From NCBI RefSeq assembly GCF_002903165.1, contig NZ_PPSK01000016.1:1-64000 (forward strand): a stretch of DNA of 64,000 nt. Direction: 5' to 3'. The first letter of the stretch is position 1. Every line of letters begins with the position of its first letter. Below are positions 36,359-44,869 of this stretch, one piece after another. The position numbers and the translations under genes are program-made. Origin of the DNA: Halopseudomonas oceani (lineage in GTDB: Bacteria > Pseudomonadota > Gammaproteobacteria > Pseudomonadales > Pseudomonadaceae). The notes beneath the pieces are model-generated. The model saw only the letters and a program-made list of their open reading frames with translations. It did not search any database and was not told where the DNA came from.

Positions 36359-37225
36359 TCAGAGATGCTCGTTCAGCCAATTGATGATCATCTCGGCGAC
36401 CTGCTGCGGCTGCTCAGGCAGCACCGCATGACCGGCATTGGCTAGCATCTGGACCTGCACGCGCTCGGGGAAGGCCTTGAGCAGTTGGTCGGCATTTTCC
36501 GGTGGGGCTACGCGATCTTCCAGCGGCTGAACTATCAGCATGGGGGCAACACCGCCCGCCCACCAACTCTCGAGGGAGGTGGCCTTCAAGGCAGCCTCCT
36601 GATACATCGCCACCTCGGGGTACCAGCCATCACGCCAGAGCGCCGGATCATTGCCCTCTGCAAAGAAGGCCAATTGTACGGCAGCCAGATGCTCGGCTTC
36701 GGGCAGATCCTTTCTGAAGCTGTCGCGCAGGGCCTTAACAATAGCGCTGGGGATATTGGTTGAGCCGCCAGCCGCCAGCAGGATGACCCCCCGCGTGTGT
36801 TGCGGGTACTCGCTGGCAAATGTACGCGCCACGCGATTGCCAAAAGCATGACCGACCACCACTACCGGCTTATCGGTTACCGCCTGACTGGCCGCGTAAA
36901 CGTCTGCGGCGATATCTTGCATGGTTAGCCCGGTGGTACTCCCGGTGCTCTGCCCAATGCCGCGTGGCAGCGGCAGGATTACTTGATATCCGGCATCTGT
37001 AAGGCGTTCCTTCAGGTCATCAAAGTCCTGCGCACCCCGCCCCAAAGAGGGAATTAGTACCACGGGCACCCCCTCGCCGAGTACTTCTACCTGAATGGTG
37101 CGCTGTGGATCGGTGACCATAAGCTCACGTGCTTCGCTCACGGCCGAAACCTGCAGCAGTATCAAACCACAAGCAATGGAAACAAGGTGGCGAATATCTC
37201 GCTTCGAGAAGGGCTGAAGACGCAT
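36359..37225 (-). CDS. Exported alpha/beta-hydrolase-fold protein lacking the nucleophile serine
   Basis: A 288-residue protein with an N-terminal hydrophobic export segment (SIACGLILLQVSAVSEA, about 16-32) and an alpha/beta-hydrolase core (VPVVLIPSLGRGAQDF, oxyanion region). The nucleophile elbow reads VVVGHAFGNRVA: Ser of GHSxG is replaced by Ala (codon GCT). The acid (PLEDRVAPPENA) and the histidine (LANAGHAVLPEQP) are still present. Classical ester hydrolysis by the usual triad is therefore not expected; the protein may bind substrate, or the family may use another mechanism. It precedes the DUF1302 set on the same strand and diverges from a LysR gene, so it is probably part of the same regulon. 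Confidence 0.9.
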   Translation of the reverse strand: MRLQPFSKRDIRHLVSIACGLILLQVSAVSEARELMVTDPQRTIQVEVLGEGVPVVLIPSLGRGAQDFDDLKERLTDAGYQVILPLPRGIGQSTGSTTGLTMQDIAADVYAASQAVTDKPVVVVGHAFGNRVARTFASEYPQHTRGVILLAAGGSTNIPSAIVKALRDSFRKDLPEAEHLAAVQLAFFAEGNDPALWRDGWYPEVAMYQEAALKATSLESWWAGGVAPMLIVQPLEDRVAPPENADQLLKAFPERVQVQMLANAGHAVLPEQPQQVAEMIINWLNEHL

Positions 37226-37354
37226 AAGTAACTCTCTCAGGCTAGGCCGGCTGCACGGTTCTAGGCTACCCCGGCCTTTTCATTCAGGGTGCCAGTAACA
37301 CGTGGTGCGGCGTTTGTTGTTGTGTAGCCCGCAGTCTAAGCTTGCGAAAAGATC

Positions 37355-37368
37355 ATTAATAGTTTAAT
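37355..37368. promoter_or_regulatory. AT-rich inverted repeat, candidate LysR operator
   Basis: ATTAA (37355-37359) and TTAAT (37364-37368) form a perfect inverted repeat in an AT-rich patch between the hydrolase and LysR genes, 34 bp before the LysR start. LTTRs bind AT-rich T-N11-A dyads in such divergent gaps. Overlap with the LysR -10 region is likely, which would fit autoregulation. Confidence 0.35.
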
Positions 37369-37401
37369 AAAATCATTTATCGATGCATTTTAGGAATCAA
37401 A

Positions 37402-38325
37402 GTGCTGACACTCAAACAGCTCAAACACCTGATGGCTATTCATCAGTACGGCAGCATCCACCGTGCGGCTGAGGCGCTTTACATTACCCAGCCAGCACTG
37501 ACCCGCAGCCTCGGCAATCTGGAGGAAGCTCTTGGCGTTCGGCTGTTCGATAGAAGCAAAAGTGGGATGCAAGCAACTGAGTTTTATCTAAAAATTAGAG
37601 ATCGCTGCGCCCACCTGCTACTCGAAGTAGAGGAACTCGAGCGAGAAGCAGGGCTCTACCGCAACCTTGAATCGGGGAAACTGTCGGTTGGCATAGGTCG
37701 AGCATCCCGGGAGCTGGTCCTACGTACCGTCTTACCCCGATTCGTAAAACATCACCCGCATATCCAGGTGCGAATTCACGAGGGCGGGGCCGAAGAATTG
37801 GCCTACGGTCTGACCACCGGCAGCTACGACTTAGTAATTGCTGGCCTGGGTAGCTATAGACACGTCGAGGGGCTGGTGTGGCAAGCGCTGCAGGACCTGA
37901 AAATTTCACTGATCACCAGGAAAGGCCACCCCCTGGCGCAGCAACAAGCGCCCCCGTTTACCGATTTGCTGAACTTCCCGCTGATGTCTGCCACCGAGCT
38001 TGCTCCCAGCCACCCGCTATACCAGAGGCTCCCAGAGTTTGCCAAGCTGAAGGCCAGCGTGTTGTGCAGCGACTTCCACGTACTGAAACAAATAACCCTG
38101 GAGACTGATGCAGTTATGGTGGCACCAGAGCGGCAGTTCCACGCTGAACTGGCCGAAGGCGATCTGGTGACGCTGGATATAGACGGCTGGGAGCTAGTGG
38201 CGGAGCTGTGTGCCATTGAGCTGGCGGGGCGCTCTCGCTCGCCCGCCGCGCAACGCTTCATTGGGCTGTGTCAGGAGTTGCTACCAACGCAGGCGTCAGT
38301 ACCTGTTCAAGGTCTCGTGAGCTAG
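37402..38325 (+). CDS. LysR-family transcriptional regulator, divergent from the DUF1302/RND set
   Basis: A 307-residue LTTR. The N-terminal helix-turn-helix reads YGSIHRAAEALYITQPALTRSL followed by LEEALGVRLFDRS; the effector domain covers about residues 90-295. The start is GTG at 37402 with AGGA at 37392-37395. It diverges from the alpha/beta-hydrolase gene with about 175 bp between, and is the obvious candidate regulator of the envelope transport genes. The ligand cannot be inferred. Confidence 0.92.
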   Translation: MLTLKQLKHLMAIHQYGSIHRAAEALYITQPALTRSLGNLEEALGVRLFDRSKSGMQATEFYLKIRDRCAHLLLEVEELEREAGLYRNLESGKLSVGIGRASRELVLRTVLPRFVKHHPHIQVRIHEGGAEELAYGLTTGSYDLVIAGLGSYRHVEGLVWQALQDLKISLITRKGHPLAQQQAPPFTDLLNFPLMSATELAPSHPLYQRLPEFAKLKASVLCSDFHVLKQITLETDAVMVAPERQFHAELAEGDLVTLDIDGWELVAELCAIELAGRSRSPAAQRFIGLCQELLPTQASVPVQGLVS

Positions 38326-38693
38326 AGATAGAAGGCGTAACAGCCCAAGCGGGAGGGCTAGCGAATCAGTTGGGCGAAGAAGCGCATTACACGAGCGGTA
38401 TATGATCACTCTGAACCTGACTTCAACCCAATATGTCAGGCGCGTGACAGACCGTGATCAGCTTCTGTGTGCCTGACAAAGAAAGAGGCAGGCAGTCGCC
38501 GACCTTCCGTTATATGCATAAATAGGCGGACATTTTGGAACTTTTAGTTATCTGCTTGGCAGCCCAAACTAGCGCTCGGCAATCGAGCGTCTATGGCGCA
38601 CGCACACATCATTTCCAATGTGTAGGAGCAAGCCAAGGTTCACAATAAGAAACCACTCATCAGTCCGAACGATTACCCCATGCATGCACAGCG
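38326..38693. other. Gene-free stretch after the LysR gene
   Basis: About 370 bp between the LysR stop and a possible small ORF. I see no gene, RNA or clear terminator. A GTCAGGC and a GCCTGAC lie about 40 bp apart (around 38435-38480) as widely spaced inverted arms, too weak to name. Confidence 0.4.
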
Positions 38694-38867
38694 CTAGAAG
38701 GCATCCTGAGGCTCAGTTTGATTCTTGCGCTTGGATTTACGGCCTTGCCGGATAGCGCGTGCGGACGTGATCAGGTGGAGACGCCAGAACACTGTCGGAC
38801 CGTTTGTCAGCATTTCCCACGGCGCGAAATCGCCGCGACGGCTCGAATAAGTAATAGTTAACATCAT
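38694..38867 (-). CDS. Possible 57-aa small basic protein
   Basis: An open frame with two consecutive ATGs (38867, 38864) and a TAG stop at 38694-38696. The predicted protein begins MMLTITYSSRRGDFAPWEM, continues with an aromatic/hydrophobic middle (TVFWRLHLITSA) and ends in a strongly basic tail (RQGRKSKRKNQ). Third-codon positions are GC-rich, as in the neighbouring genes, which argues for coding. Against it, no purine-rich ribosome-binding site precedes the ATGs. I do not recognise a family. Confidence 0.3.
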   Translation of the reverse strand: MMLTITYSSRRGDFAPWEMLTNGPTVFWRLHLITSARAIRQGRKSKRKNQTEPQDAF

Positions 38868-38918
38868 GATACGGCCGGCAGCCGGCGGCCGGACCAGGGG
38901 CCTGGAGGTATCTAAGTG

Positions 38919-40061
38919 ATGAGTAAGGATGACGGCAAGGGGCTTGGAAAACGCTGCCCGCGCAGGTTCACCGATTGGCGTCCGACGCGCCTGTCGGCGA
39001 TGCTGGTGTCTTTGCTGGCGGCTGCCCGCGCAGCGGTCACCGGATCACTCAGACCATCGCTACCGATCTATCCCGAGTCGGCACAGTTTCGCCATGAGCG
39101 CTTTCGCAACAAGGTGTCGCGTGAGCCAATGACGTTTCGGCAGGGGCTGGCGGTCTGGCGCGACTTCCTCTTCAACAAACCGTCAGGAACGGTACCGGAT
39201 CGGGCTATATCAGTGCAGCCGTTGACTAAGGCTGATCTGCTGGCGGCGCCTGACAACAGCGTCTGGCGGCTCGGCCATTCCAGCCTGGTGTTCAAACTCA
39301 ATGATGCCTTCTGGCTAACCGATCCGGTGTTCAGCAAGCGCGCTTCGCCAGTGCAGTGGTTTGGGCCAAAACGCTTTCATGCGCCGCCTATCTCGATTGC
39401 CGAGTTGCCACCGATCAAGGTGGTGGTGCTGTCGCACAATCATTACGACCATCTGGATCACGCTGCAATTCGGCAGCTGCAACACAAGGTCGAGCAGTTC
39501 ATTACACCGCTGGGTGTCGGCGCGACGCTGATCAGGTGGGGCGTTCCACCCGGCAAGGTGCGGGAGCTGGACTGGTGGGATGACGTCGAAATCGATGGTG
39601 TGCGTGCGACGGCGACACCGGCGCAGCACTTTTCCGGTCGCGGGTTCTCGGACGGCAACCGTACGCTCTGGTGCTCATGGGTGCTGCAGCATCCGGACAG
39701 CAAGCTGTTTTTCAGCGGTGACACCGGGTATTTCGACGGATTTCGCGAGATAGCTGAGCGCCTCGGCCCGTTTGATATCGCTTTTATGGAGACCGGGGCC
39801 TACAACCCGCGTTGGGTGTATGTGCACATGCTGCCTGAACAGACCCTGCAGGCCTTCCTCGATCTCAGGGCGCGCTGGCTGTATCCGATTCACAACGGCA
39901 CCTTTGACCTGTCGATGCACACCTGGGAAGAACCGTTTGAACAGATAACCCGACTGGCTGAGCAGCACGGTGTGGCGCTGGCCACGCCGCAGATGGGGGA
40001 GCCTCTTGATATGTCTGCGCCGCATGGCGGCAGCCAGTGGTGGCGACCGTCAGCAGAGTGA
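38919..40061 (+). CDS. Metallo-beta-lactamase-fold hydrolase (UlaG/NAPE-PLD-like)
   Basis: A 380-residue MBL-fold protein. GGAGGT at 38904-38909 is an excellent ribosome-binding site for ATG 38919 (GTG at 38916 is the alternative). The metal-binding motif is LSHNHYDHLD, with later histidine and aspartate ligands in TPAQHFSGRG, FFSGDTGYFDG and the final YPIHNGTFDLS. The N-terminal 90 residues (NKVSREPMTF, WRDFLFNK) are typical of the branch related to phospholipase D NAPE-PLD and RomA rather than true beta-lactamases. A basic, hydrophobic N-terminus (LSAMLVSLLAAARAA) may associate with the membrane. Substrate is unknown. It stands alone, with no operon partner. Confidence 0.88.
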   Translation: MSKDDGKGLGKRCPRRFTDWRPTRLSAMLVSLLAAARAAVTGSLRPSLPIYPESAQFRHERFRNKVSREPMTFRQGLAVWRDFLFNKPSGTVPDRAISVQPLTKADLLAAPDNSVWRLGHSSLVFKLNDAFWLTDPVFSKRASPVQWFGPKRFHAPPISIAELPPIKVVVLSHNHYDHLDHAAIRQLQHKVEQFITPLGVGATLIRWGVPPGKVRELDWWDDVEIDGVRATATPAQHFSGRGFSDGNRTLWCSWVLQHPDSKLFFSGDTGYFDGFREIAERLGPFDIAFMETGAYNPRWVYVHMLPEQTLQAFLDLRARWLYPIHNGTFDLSMHTWEEPFEQITRLAEQHGVALATPQMGEPLDMSAPHGGSQWWRPSAE

Positions 40062-40224
40062 CGGCTTTGGCTGTGCATCCAGCGCATAGCGCAGCCGTTC
40101 ACTGCCGTCGTTGGCCTAGCCGGTCAACGTCGTTATGAACAGGGCAAACAAAGTCAGGGCAACAAGGTATTTCATCGAAGACTTTTCCGGGCTGTGCGCG
40201 GCGACCTGGGAGAGTCGTCGCGCC

Positions 40225-41124
40225 TCAGCTTTTGCGGATCAGGTAAATGCCGGCGATCACCAGTGCCGTGCCACCGAGCTGTACCCAGGTAAGCGGTTCG
40301 GCCAACAGCAGCCAACTGAAGAAAATGGTCATGACCGGACCAAGCATCCCCACCAGAACCGTTGGCCCGGCGCCAATACGCTGAATTGCTCCGGACTGAA
40401 AGAAGATCGGTAGCACGGTCGAGAACAGCGCCATGGCGGCGCAGTAGGCGTAGATTGGCCACGGTTGGATCAGGTCGCTGATTGGGTTGGTGACCACAAA
40501 GTGCAGTTGCGCGGCGAGGATCGACACGATCAACGCCAAAATCGAAAACCGCGCGGCGCCGAGCTTGGCGATCGACACTTCGGCGAACGCGGTGTAGCAG
40601 GCATAGGACAGCGCCGAGCCGAACACCAGGGCCGCGCCGATCCAGGGGGCAATGCTGTCTTCGGCGAACTGGTGGTCGCTGAGAAACACCAGACTCACCC
40701 CCGCGTAGCAGAGCACCAGCGCGCCGATCAGGCGCGGGCTGGCGGTTTTACCAAGAAACAGCAGGCCGATCAGGATAGTGATGGTCGGATAGGTGAACAG
40801 GATTACCCGCTCCAGCCCGGCAGAGATGTACTGCAGCCCGGCAAAGTCCAGAATCGACGCGCCGTAGTAACCGGTCAGACCGAGAAAGATCAGCAGCGCC
40901 CAATCCTTGCGGTTGAGGCTGGGGCCGGTGCGCAGGTAGGCATAACCGCTGAGCAGGAACATCGGCAGCGAAAACAGCATGCGCAGCGAGAGCAGGGTAA
41001 TCGCGTCGACGGGGCCGACAAGGTAGGCGAGCTTGACGAAAATCGCCTTGAACGAGAAGCCGAAAGCCGCAAGGACGGCAAGCAGCATACCGATCTGTCT
41101 GGGGGAAAGGGCGGTGCGGGTCAT
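40225..41124 (-). CDS. EamA/DMT-superfamily transporter
   Basis: A 299-residue inner-membrane protein made of two EamA repeats with about ten transmembrane helices: first repeat from QIGMLLAVLAAFGFSFKAIFVK, second from APWIGAALVFGSALSYACYTAF, ending with a short basic tail (LIRKS). I chose the ATG at 41124 (MTRTALSPRQ); frames further upstream run into the divergent LysR promoter. Members export amino acids, metabolites or nucleotides; the substrate here is unknown. It diverges from a LysR gene with 105 bp between the starts, an arrangement typical of an exporter controlled by its LTTR. Confidence 0.9.
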   Translation of the reverse strand: MTRTALSPRQIGMLLAVLAAFGFSFKAIFVKLAYLVGPVDAITLLSLRMLFSLPMFLLSGYAYLRTGPSLNRKDWALLIFLGLTGYYGASILDFAGLQYISAGLERVILFTYPTITILIGLLFLGKTASPRLIGALVLCYAGVSLVFLSDHQFAEDSIAPWIGAALVFGSALSYACYTAFAEVSIAKLGAARFSILALIVSILAAQLHFVVTNPISDLIQPWPIYAYCAAMALFSTVLPIFFQSGAIQRIGAGPTVLVGMLGPVMTIFFSWLLLAEPLTWVQLGGTALVIAGIYLIRKS

Positions 41125-41150
41125 GGGAGACTCTATTGGCCTAGGTTCAA

Positions 41151-41165
41151 TTAGTTGGATGCTAA
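41151..41165. promoter_or_regulatory. Candidate LysR operator between EamA and LysR genes
   Basis: TTAG-N7-CTAA (41151-41165) is a perfect interrupted palindrome containing a T-N11-A core, in the middle of the 105-bp divergent region. This is the expected form of an LTTR recognition site. Confidence 0.5.
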
Positions 41166-41229
41166 TCTCCTTAAGGCGTCTGTAGAATTGCGTTTTTCCC
41201 ATTCAATCGTTCGTATTTTTCGAATTCAT

Positions 41230-42111
41230 ATGAAATACAACCTGACTGATCTACGCCTGTTCATTGCCATCGCCGAGTGCCAGAGCCTGACGCACGGCGC
41301 GGAGCGGGCGTTCTTGGCACCGTCCTCTGCCAGCCATCGGATCAAGATGCTGGAAGCGTCACTCGGCACGGTATTGCTGCACCGGCGCTCACGCGGCGTC
41401 GAGCTGACCCGTGCCGGCGAAATCTTTCTGCGCCATGCCCGGCAGGTGTTCGCCCGGCTGGAACAGATGCATTCGGATCTCGCGCCCTTTGCCGAGGGCG
41501 TGCAGGGCCATGTGCGGCTGTGGGCCAACACGCACGCGATTCACAGCTATCTGCCGAACGATCTGGCAGCGTTTCTGGCTGAGCATCCACAGGTCAGTGT
41601 GAATCTGGAGGAGCACACCAGTGCCGACATCCTTGCCGGTGTTGCTCGTGGCGACGCCGAAATCGGCATCGTGGCCGGTTACGACGACTATCAGGACGTT
41701 GATCTGGTGCCGTACAGGGCGGATCGACTGGTCCTGATCACCGCTCCGGGCCACCGGCTGGCGGCAGCCGGTTCATTGGCGTTCGCTCAGGTGATTGGTG
41801 AACCCTTTGTCATGCTGCATGCGGGCTCGGCGATCCACACCTTCACCATGAATACCGCTTCCAACATGGGCTCGCATTTGAACGTGCGCGTGCAGGTCAA
41901 CAGCTTCGAGGCGGTATGCCGAATGGTTGCCGCCGGGGTTGGGGTTGGTTTGGTACCGCGTGAGGCGGTCAAGCTGTCGGGCCGTCAGCCGGTATCAATC
42001 ATCGAATTGGCAGACAGCTGGGCCCAGCGTGATCTGAAAATCTGCACCAGCAGCAAGGCACCGGTTTCATCGTTCGCCCGTGCGCTGATTGACCATTTGC
42101 TCGCTGAATAG
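41230..42111 (+). CDS. LysR-family transcriptional regulator, divergent from EamA exporter
   Basis: A 293-residue LTTR from ATG 41230 (MKYNLTDLRLFIAIAE). The helix-turn-helix is AERAFLAPSSASHRIK followed by LEASLGTVLLHRRSRGVEL; the effector domain (about 88-290) contains VAAGVGVGLVPREAV, common in LTTRs. It is the probable regulator of the EamA gene. Nothing in the sequence identifies the inducer. Confidence 0.92.
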   Translation: MKYNLTDLRLFIAIAECQSLTHGAERAFLAPSSASHRIKMLEASLGTVLLHRRSRGVELTRAGEIFLRHARQVFARLEQMHSDLAPFAEGVQGHVRLWANTHAIHSYLPNDLAAFLAEHPQVSVNLEEHTSADILAGVARGDAEIGIVAGYDDYQDVDLVPYRADRLVLITAPGHRLAAAGSLAFAQVIGEPFVMLHAGSAIHTFTMNTASNMGSHLNVRVQVNSFEAVCRMVAAGVGVGLVPREAVKLSGRQPVSIIELADSWAQRDLKICTSSKAPVSSFARALIDHLLAE

Positions 42112-42307
42112 CCCCTCAACAGCAGACTGACCAGTCCGGTAATTGGCAGGATCGTCTGCCTTGTGCCCCTTATCAGCGGAGGCTGCCGCTCTACAATGGG
42201 CTATCGCCGCGCAATGCTTGGCGCGGTCATCGCATCGTTCACGTCCACCGATGCCGGCAGGTGCCTGGCACCTGCGCATCGGCCAACAACCATAAGAGGG
42301 GACGGGC

Positions 42308-43174
42308 ATGAGTCAGCGCGTGTTATCGGGTGACAGTGAGTACCTTAAAAGCGGCTACGCCAAGGCCTACAAGTCGACTGCCGGCAGTCAGGATACGGTT
42401 GATGCCGCCGAGCTTGAGCGGCTGCATACGGCATTGCTGCGCGATGGTTATGTGATTCTGGAGCGGATTGTTCCAGAGGCGCAGATCGAGCAGATCAGCG
42501 CCGAGTTGCGGGCGCTGCTGCCCGAGCACTGCGGTCGCAACGACTTTGAAGGGACGCTGACCCAGCGGCTCTATGCGGTGATTTCCAAAACCCTGGCGTG
42601 CAATCCGCTGGTTGAGCATCCGTTGGTGCTAGGGCTGCTGGATAAGGTGCTGGCGCCGAATTATCTGCTCTCACAACTGCAGGTGATCAACATTCTGCCC
42701 GGCGAGCAGGCGCAACCGTTGCACCACGACGATGCCTTCTACCCGGTGCCGCGGCCGCGCCCGCATTTCGGCGCGGCGACCATCATTGCGATGGACGATT
42801 TTACCGCCGACAACGGTGCCACCGTGGTGATTCCCGGCAGTCATACCTGGGACGGCCATACCCCAACGCCGGACGACTGCGCCAAGAGCATTCCAGTGAT
42901 CATGCCCAAGGGCTCTATGGTGCTGTTTCTCGGCACCCTGTGGCATGGCGGTGGTGCCAACCAGAGCGCCGCGCCGCGTCTTGCCGTGACCGCGCAGTAC
43001 TGCGAGCCCTGGGTGCGCCAGCAGGAAAATTTCAGCCTGTCCGTCCCGCTGCCGCGCGCCCGCGAATGCAGCCCGCATATTCAGCGTATGCTGGGCTACT
43101 CGATCCATCCGCCGTTCATGGGCATGGTTAACGGCATGCATCCTAGGCGGCTGCTGGAAGACAAACCCAGCTGA
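42308..43174 (+). CDS. Phytanoyl-CoA dioxygenase-family Fe(II)/2-oxoglutarate oxygenase
   Basis: A 288-residue PhyH-family protein. The iron ligands are visible as H139-x-D141 in QPLHHDDAFYP and the distal H213 in LWHGGGAN; a strand with GATVVIPGSHTW lies between, as usual in the double-stranded beta-helix. Such enzymes hydroxylate aliphatic or amino-acid-like substrates using O2 and 2-oxoglutarate. AGAGGGGAC before ATG 42308 serves as the ribosome-binding site. It is followed 40 bp on by an MBL-fold hydrolase gene, so the pair may act on one compound. The substrate is not recognisable. Confidence 0.9.
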   Translation: MSQRVLSGDSEYLKSGYAKAYKSTAGSQDTVDAAELERLHTALLRDGYVILERIVPEAQIEQISAELRALLPEHCGRNDFEGTLTQRLYAVISKTLACNPLVEHPLVLGLLDKVLAPNYLLSQLQVINILPGEQAQPLHHDDAFYPVPRPRPHFGAATIIAMDDFTADNGATVVIPGSHTWDGHTPTPDDCAKSIPVIMPKGSMVLFLGTLWHGGGANQSAAPRLAVTAQYCEPWVRQQENFSLSVPLPRARECSPHIQRMLGYSIHPPFMGMVNGMHPRRLLEDKPS

Positions 43175-43214
43175 CCCATTCTCCACTCACTCCTGATCAA
43201 GAAGCAGTAACGCG

Positions 43215-44255
43215 ATGGCTACAGAAGGTCTGATTTATCCGCTTACCACACCTGCGCTGGGCGCGACGCTGGAGGTGCAGCCGGGCGTGCTGTGGATTCG
43301 CATGCCGCTGCCGTTCAGGTTGGATCACGTGAACCTCTGGGCACTGCGTGATCGCGACGGCTGGGCGCTGGTCGATACCGGCGTCTGGACCAGGCAGGCG
43401 ATGGCCGTCTGGGAGCAGCTGTTTGATGAGGTACTTGGGGGGCTGCCGGTAACGCGGGTCATCTGTACCCACCGTCACGCTGATCACGCCGGTCTGGCCG
43501 GCTGGCTGGTCGAGCGTTTTGGCTGCGAGCTGTGGATGCCGCATATCGAATATCACGCCTGCAACGCGGCGCGGCTGCAGGGCCGGGAAGCCCCCGAGGT
43601 GGAGCTGGCGTTCTACCGTCGTGCCGGCTGGAACGACAGCGCGCTTGCTTACTGGCGCGACAACTACGGCGGTATCTCCAGCATGGTGCATCCGTTGCCC
43701 GAGCGCTTCCGCCGTATCGGTGACGGCGACGTACTCAGCATTGGCGAGCACGACTGGCAGGTGATCGTCGGCCAGGGCCATACCGCCGAGCATGCCTGCC
43801 TGTACTGCGCGGAACTTGAGTTATTCATCTCCGGCGATCAGGTATTGCCGCTGATTTCATCCAACGTATCGGTACAGGCCCGCGACCCGGATGGCAACCC
43901 GTTGGGTGAGTGGCTGACCTCGATGCGCCGGATTCGTGATGTTGTCAGCGATCGCGTGCTGGTGCTGCCGTCACACAACGCCTGCTTCCAGAGTTTGCAC
44001 GCACGGATTACTGATTTGGTCGACACTCAACAGGCGCTGCTGCACCGGCTGCGTGACGAGCTGCGTGAACCCCACCGCAGTGTCGATATTTTCGAGTGTT
44101 TGTTTGGTCGGCCGATTGGCATGGATGACGGCATCGTGCTGGCGTTGGCGACCGGTGAAAGCCGCGCCAACCTCAACTGCCTGATTGCGCAGGGCCAAGT
44201 CGAAATGCAGCGTGATGCCCATGGCGTGGAGTGGTATCGGGCTTGCGGGCACTAA
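43215..44255 (+). CDS. Metallo-beta-lactamase-fold hydrolase (glyoxalase II-like layout)
   Basis: A 346-residue MBL-fold enzyme with a complete HxHxDH motif in ICTHRHADHAGLAGWL, the third-motif histidine in VIVGQGHTAEHACLY, and the bridging aspartate in LFISGDQVLP. A helical C-terminal region (about 255-345) includes VLPSHNACFQSLHARI, giving the last histidine ligand. This layout matches MBL hydrolases acting on thioesters, lactones or similar, rather than antibiotic lactamases. It follows the PhyH gene closely and converges on the HxlR gene with 1 bp between the ends. Physiological substrate unknown. Confidence 0.88.
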   Translation: MATEGLIYPLTTPALGATLEVQPGVLWIRMPLPFRLDHVNLWALRDRDGWALVDTGVWTRQAMAVWEQLFDEVLGGLPVTRVICTHRHADHAGLAGWLVERFGCELWMPHIEYHACNAARLQGREAPEVELAFYRRAGWNDSALAYWRDNYGGISSMVHPLPERFRRIGDGDVLSIGEHDWQVIVGQGHTAEHACLYCAELELFISGDQVLPLISSNVSVQARDPDGNPLGEWLTSMRRIRDVVSDRVLVLPSHNACFQSLHARITDLVDTQQALLHRLRDELREPHRSVDIFECLFGRPIGMDDGIVLALATGESRANLNCLIAQGQVEMQRDAHGVEWYRACGH

Positions 44256-44256
44256 A

Positions 44257-44760
44257 TCAGGTGGTCAACGCTGGGCGAGCGTGCTTGCGGCCAAGACGCT
44301 CGCGCATCGCGTCGCTGGCGGCCGGCCCCGGCTGCACTGTGCACTGTTCCGGCGCGAGCACACGGCCGTCCTCCGGGTCGGTGAAGGCCAACTGCAGGCG
44401 CTTGCCGGTGTCACGATCCACCACCTGCACGCTTTCGCCCTCAGCGGCGTAGTGGCGATTGCCCCAGTCAACGAAGGCCATCAGCACCGACGCAAAGTCC
44501 TCACCCTTGGTCGTCGGCACGTATTCGTAGCGCAGCGGCCGCTGGCTGTAAGGCACCCGTTCCAGCATTCCGGCCTCGACCAGTGCGTTGAGGCGCCGGG
44601 TCAGCATGTTTGGCGCAATGCCTAAACTCTGTGAAAACGCATCGAACCGACGTAATCCATGCAGGGCATCACGCATCAGCAAAATACTCCACCACTCGCC
44701 GACTTGATCCAGGCTGCGGGCAATGGGGCATTCGACGTGGGTGAGCTTCTTTCGCTGCAT
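44257..44760 (-). CDS. HxlR-family transcriptional regulator
   Basis: A 167-residue winged-helix protein. The HxlR signature is clear: CPIARSLDQVGEWWSILLMRDAL, then FDAFSQSLGIAPNMLTRRL and LVEAGMLERVPYSQRPLRYEY. Cysteine 11 sits at the position of the redox-sensing Cys in YodB/HypR-type members, so thiol or quinone sensing is possible. The C-terminal 60 residues extend beyond a minimal HxlR domain. It diverges from the fabF-like gene, and a 23-bp palindrome (44801-44823) lies between them. The simplest model is repression of the ketosynthase gene and of itself. Confidence 0.92.
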   Translation of the reverse strand: MQRKKLTHVECPIARSLDQVGEWWSILLMRDALHGLRRFDAFSQSLGIAPNMLTRRLNALVEAGMLERVPYSQRPLRYEYVPTTKGEDFASVLMAFVDWGNRHYAAEGESVQVVDRDTGKRLQLAFTDPEDGRVLAPEQCTVQPGPAASDAMRERLGRKHARPALTT

Positions 44761-44800
44761 AAATCTGATCGTCCGGTTGCATACAAGTCTGGCTCAGAAT

Positions 44801-44823
44801 GTTACTTTCATTATGATAGTAAC
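44801..44823. promoter_or_regulatory. Nearly perfect 23-bp palindrome, probable HxlR operator
   Basis: The site begins GTTACT and ends AGTAAC, with inner TCAT/ATGA arms; 10 of 11 base pairs are symmetrical around the central base. A TATGAT at 44812-44817 inside it is a candidate -10 box for the fabF-like gene, so occupancy would block transcription. Confidence 0.7.
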
Positions 44824-44869
44824 GTCCATCTGCTATTGGACTTTCCCGAAACGAAGGAGCAGGACTCTG

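Noticed and set aside
38435-38480. A possible small RNA or attenuator with GTCAGGC/GCCTGAC arms
   Set aside because: The arms are only 7 bp and about 40 bp apart; no promoter or terminator pair supports a transcript.
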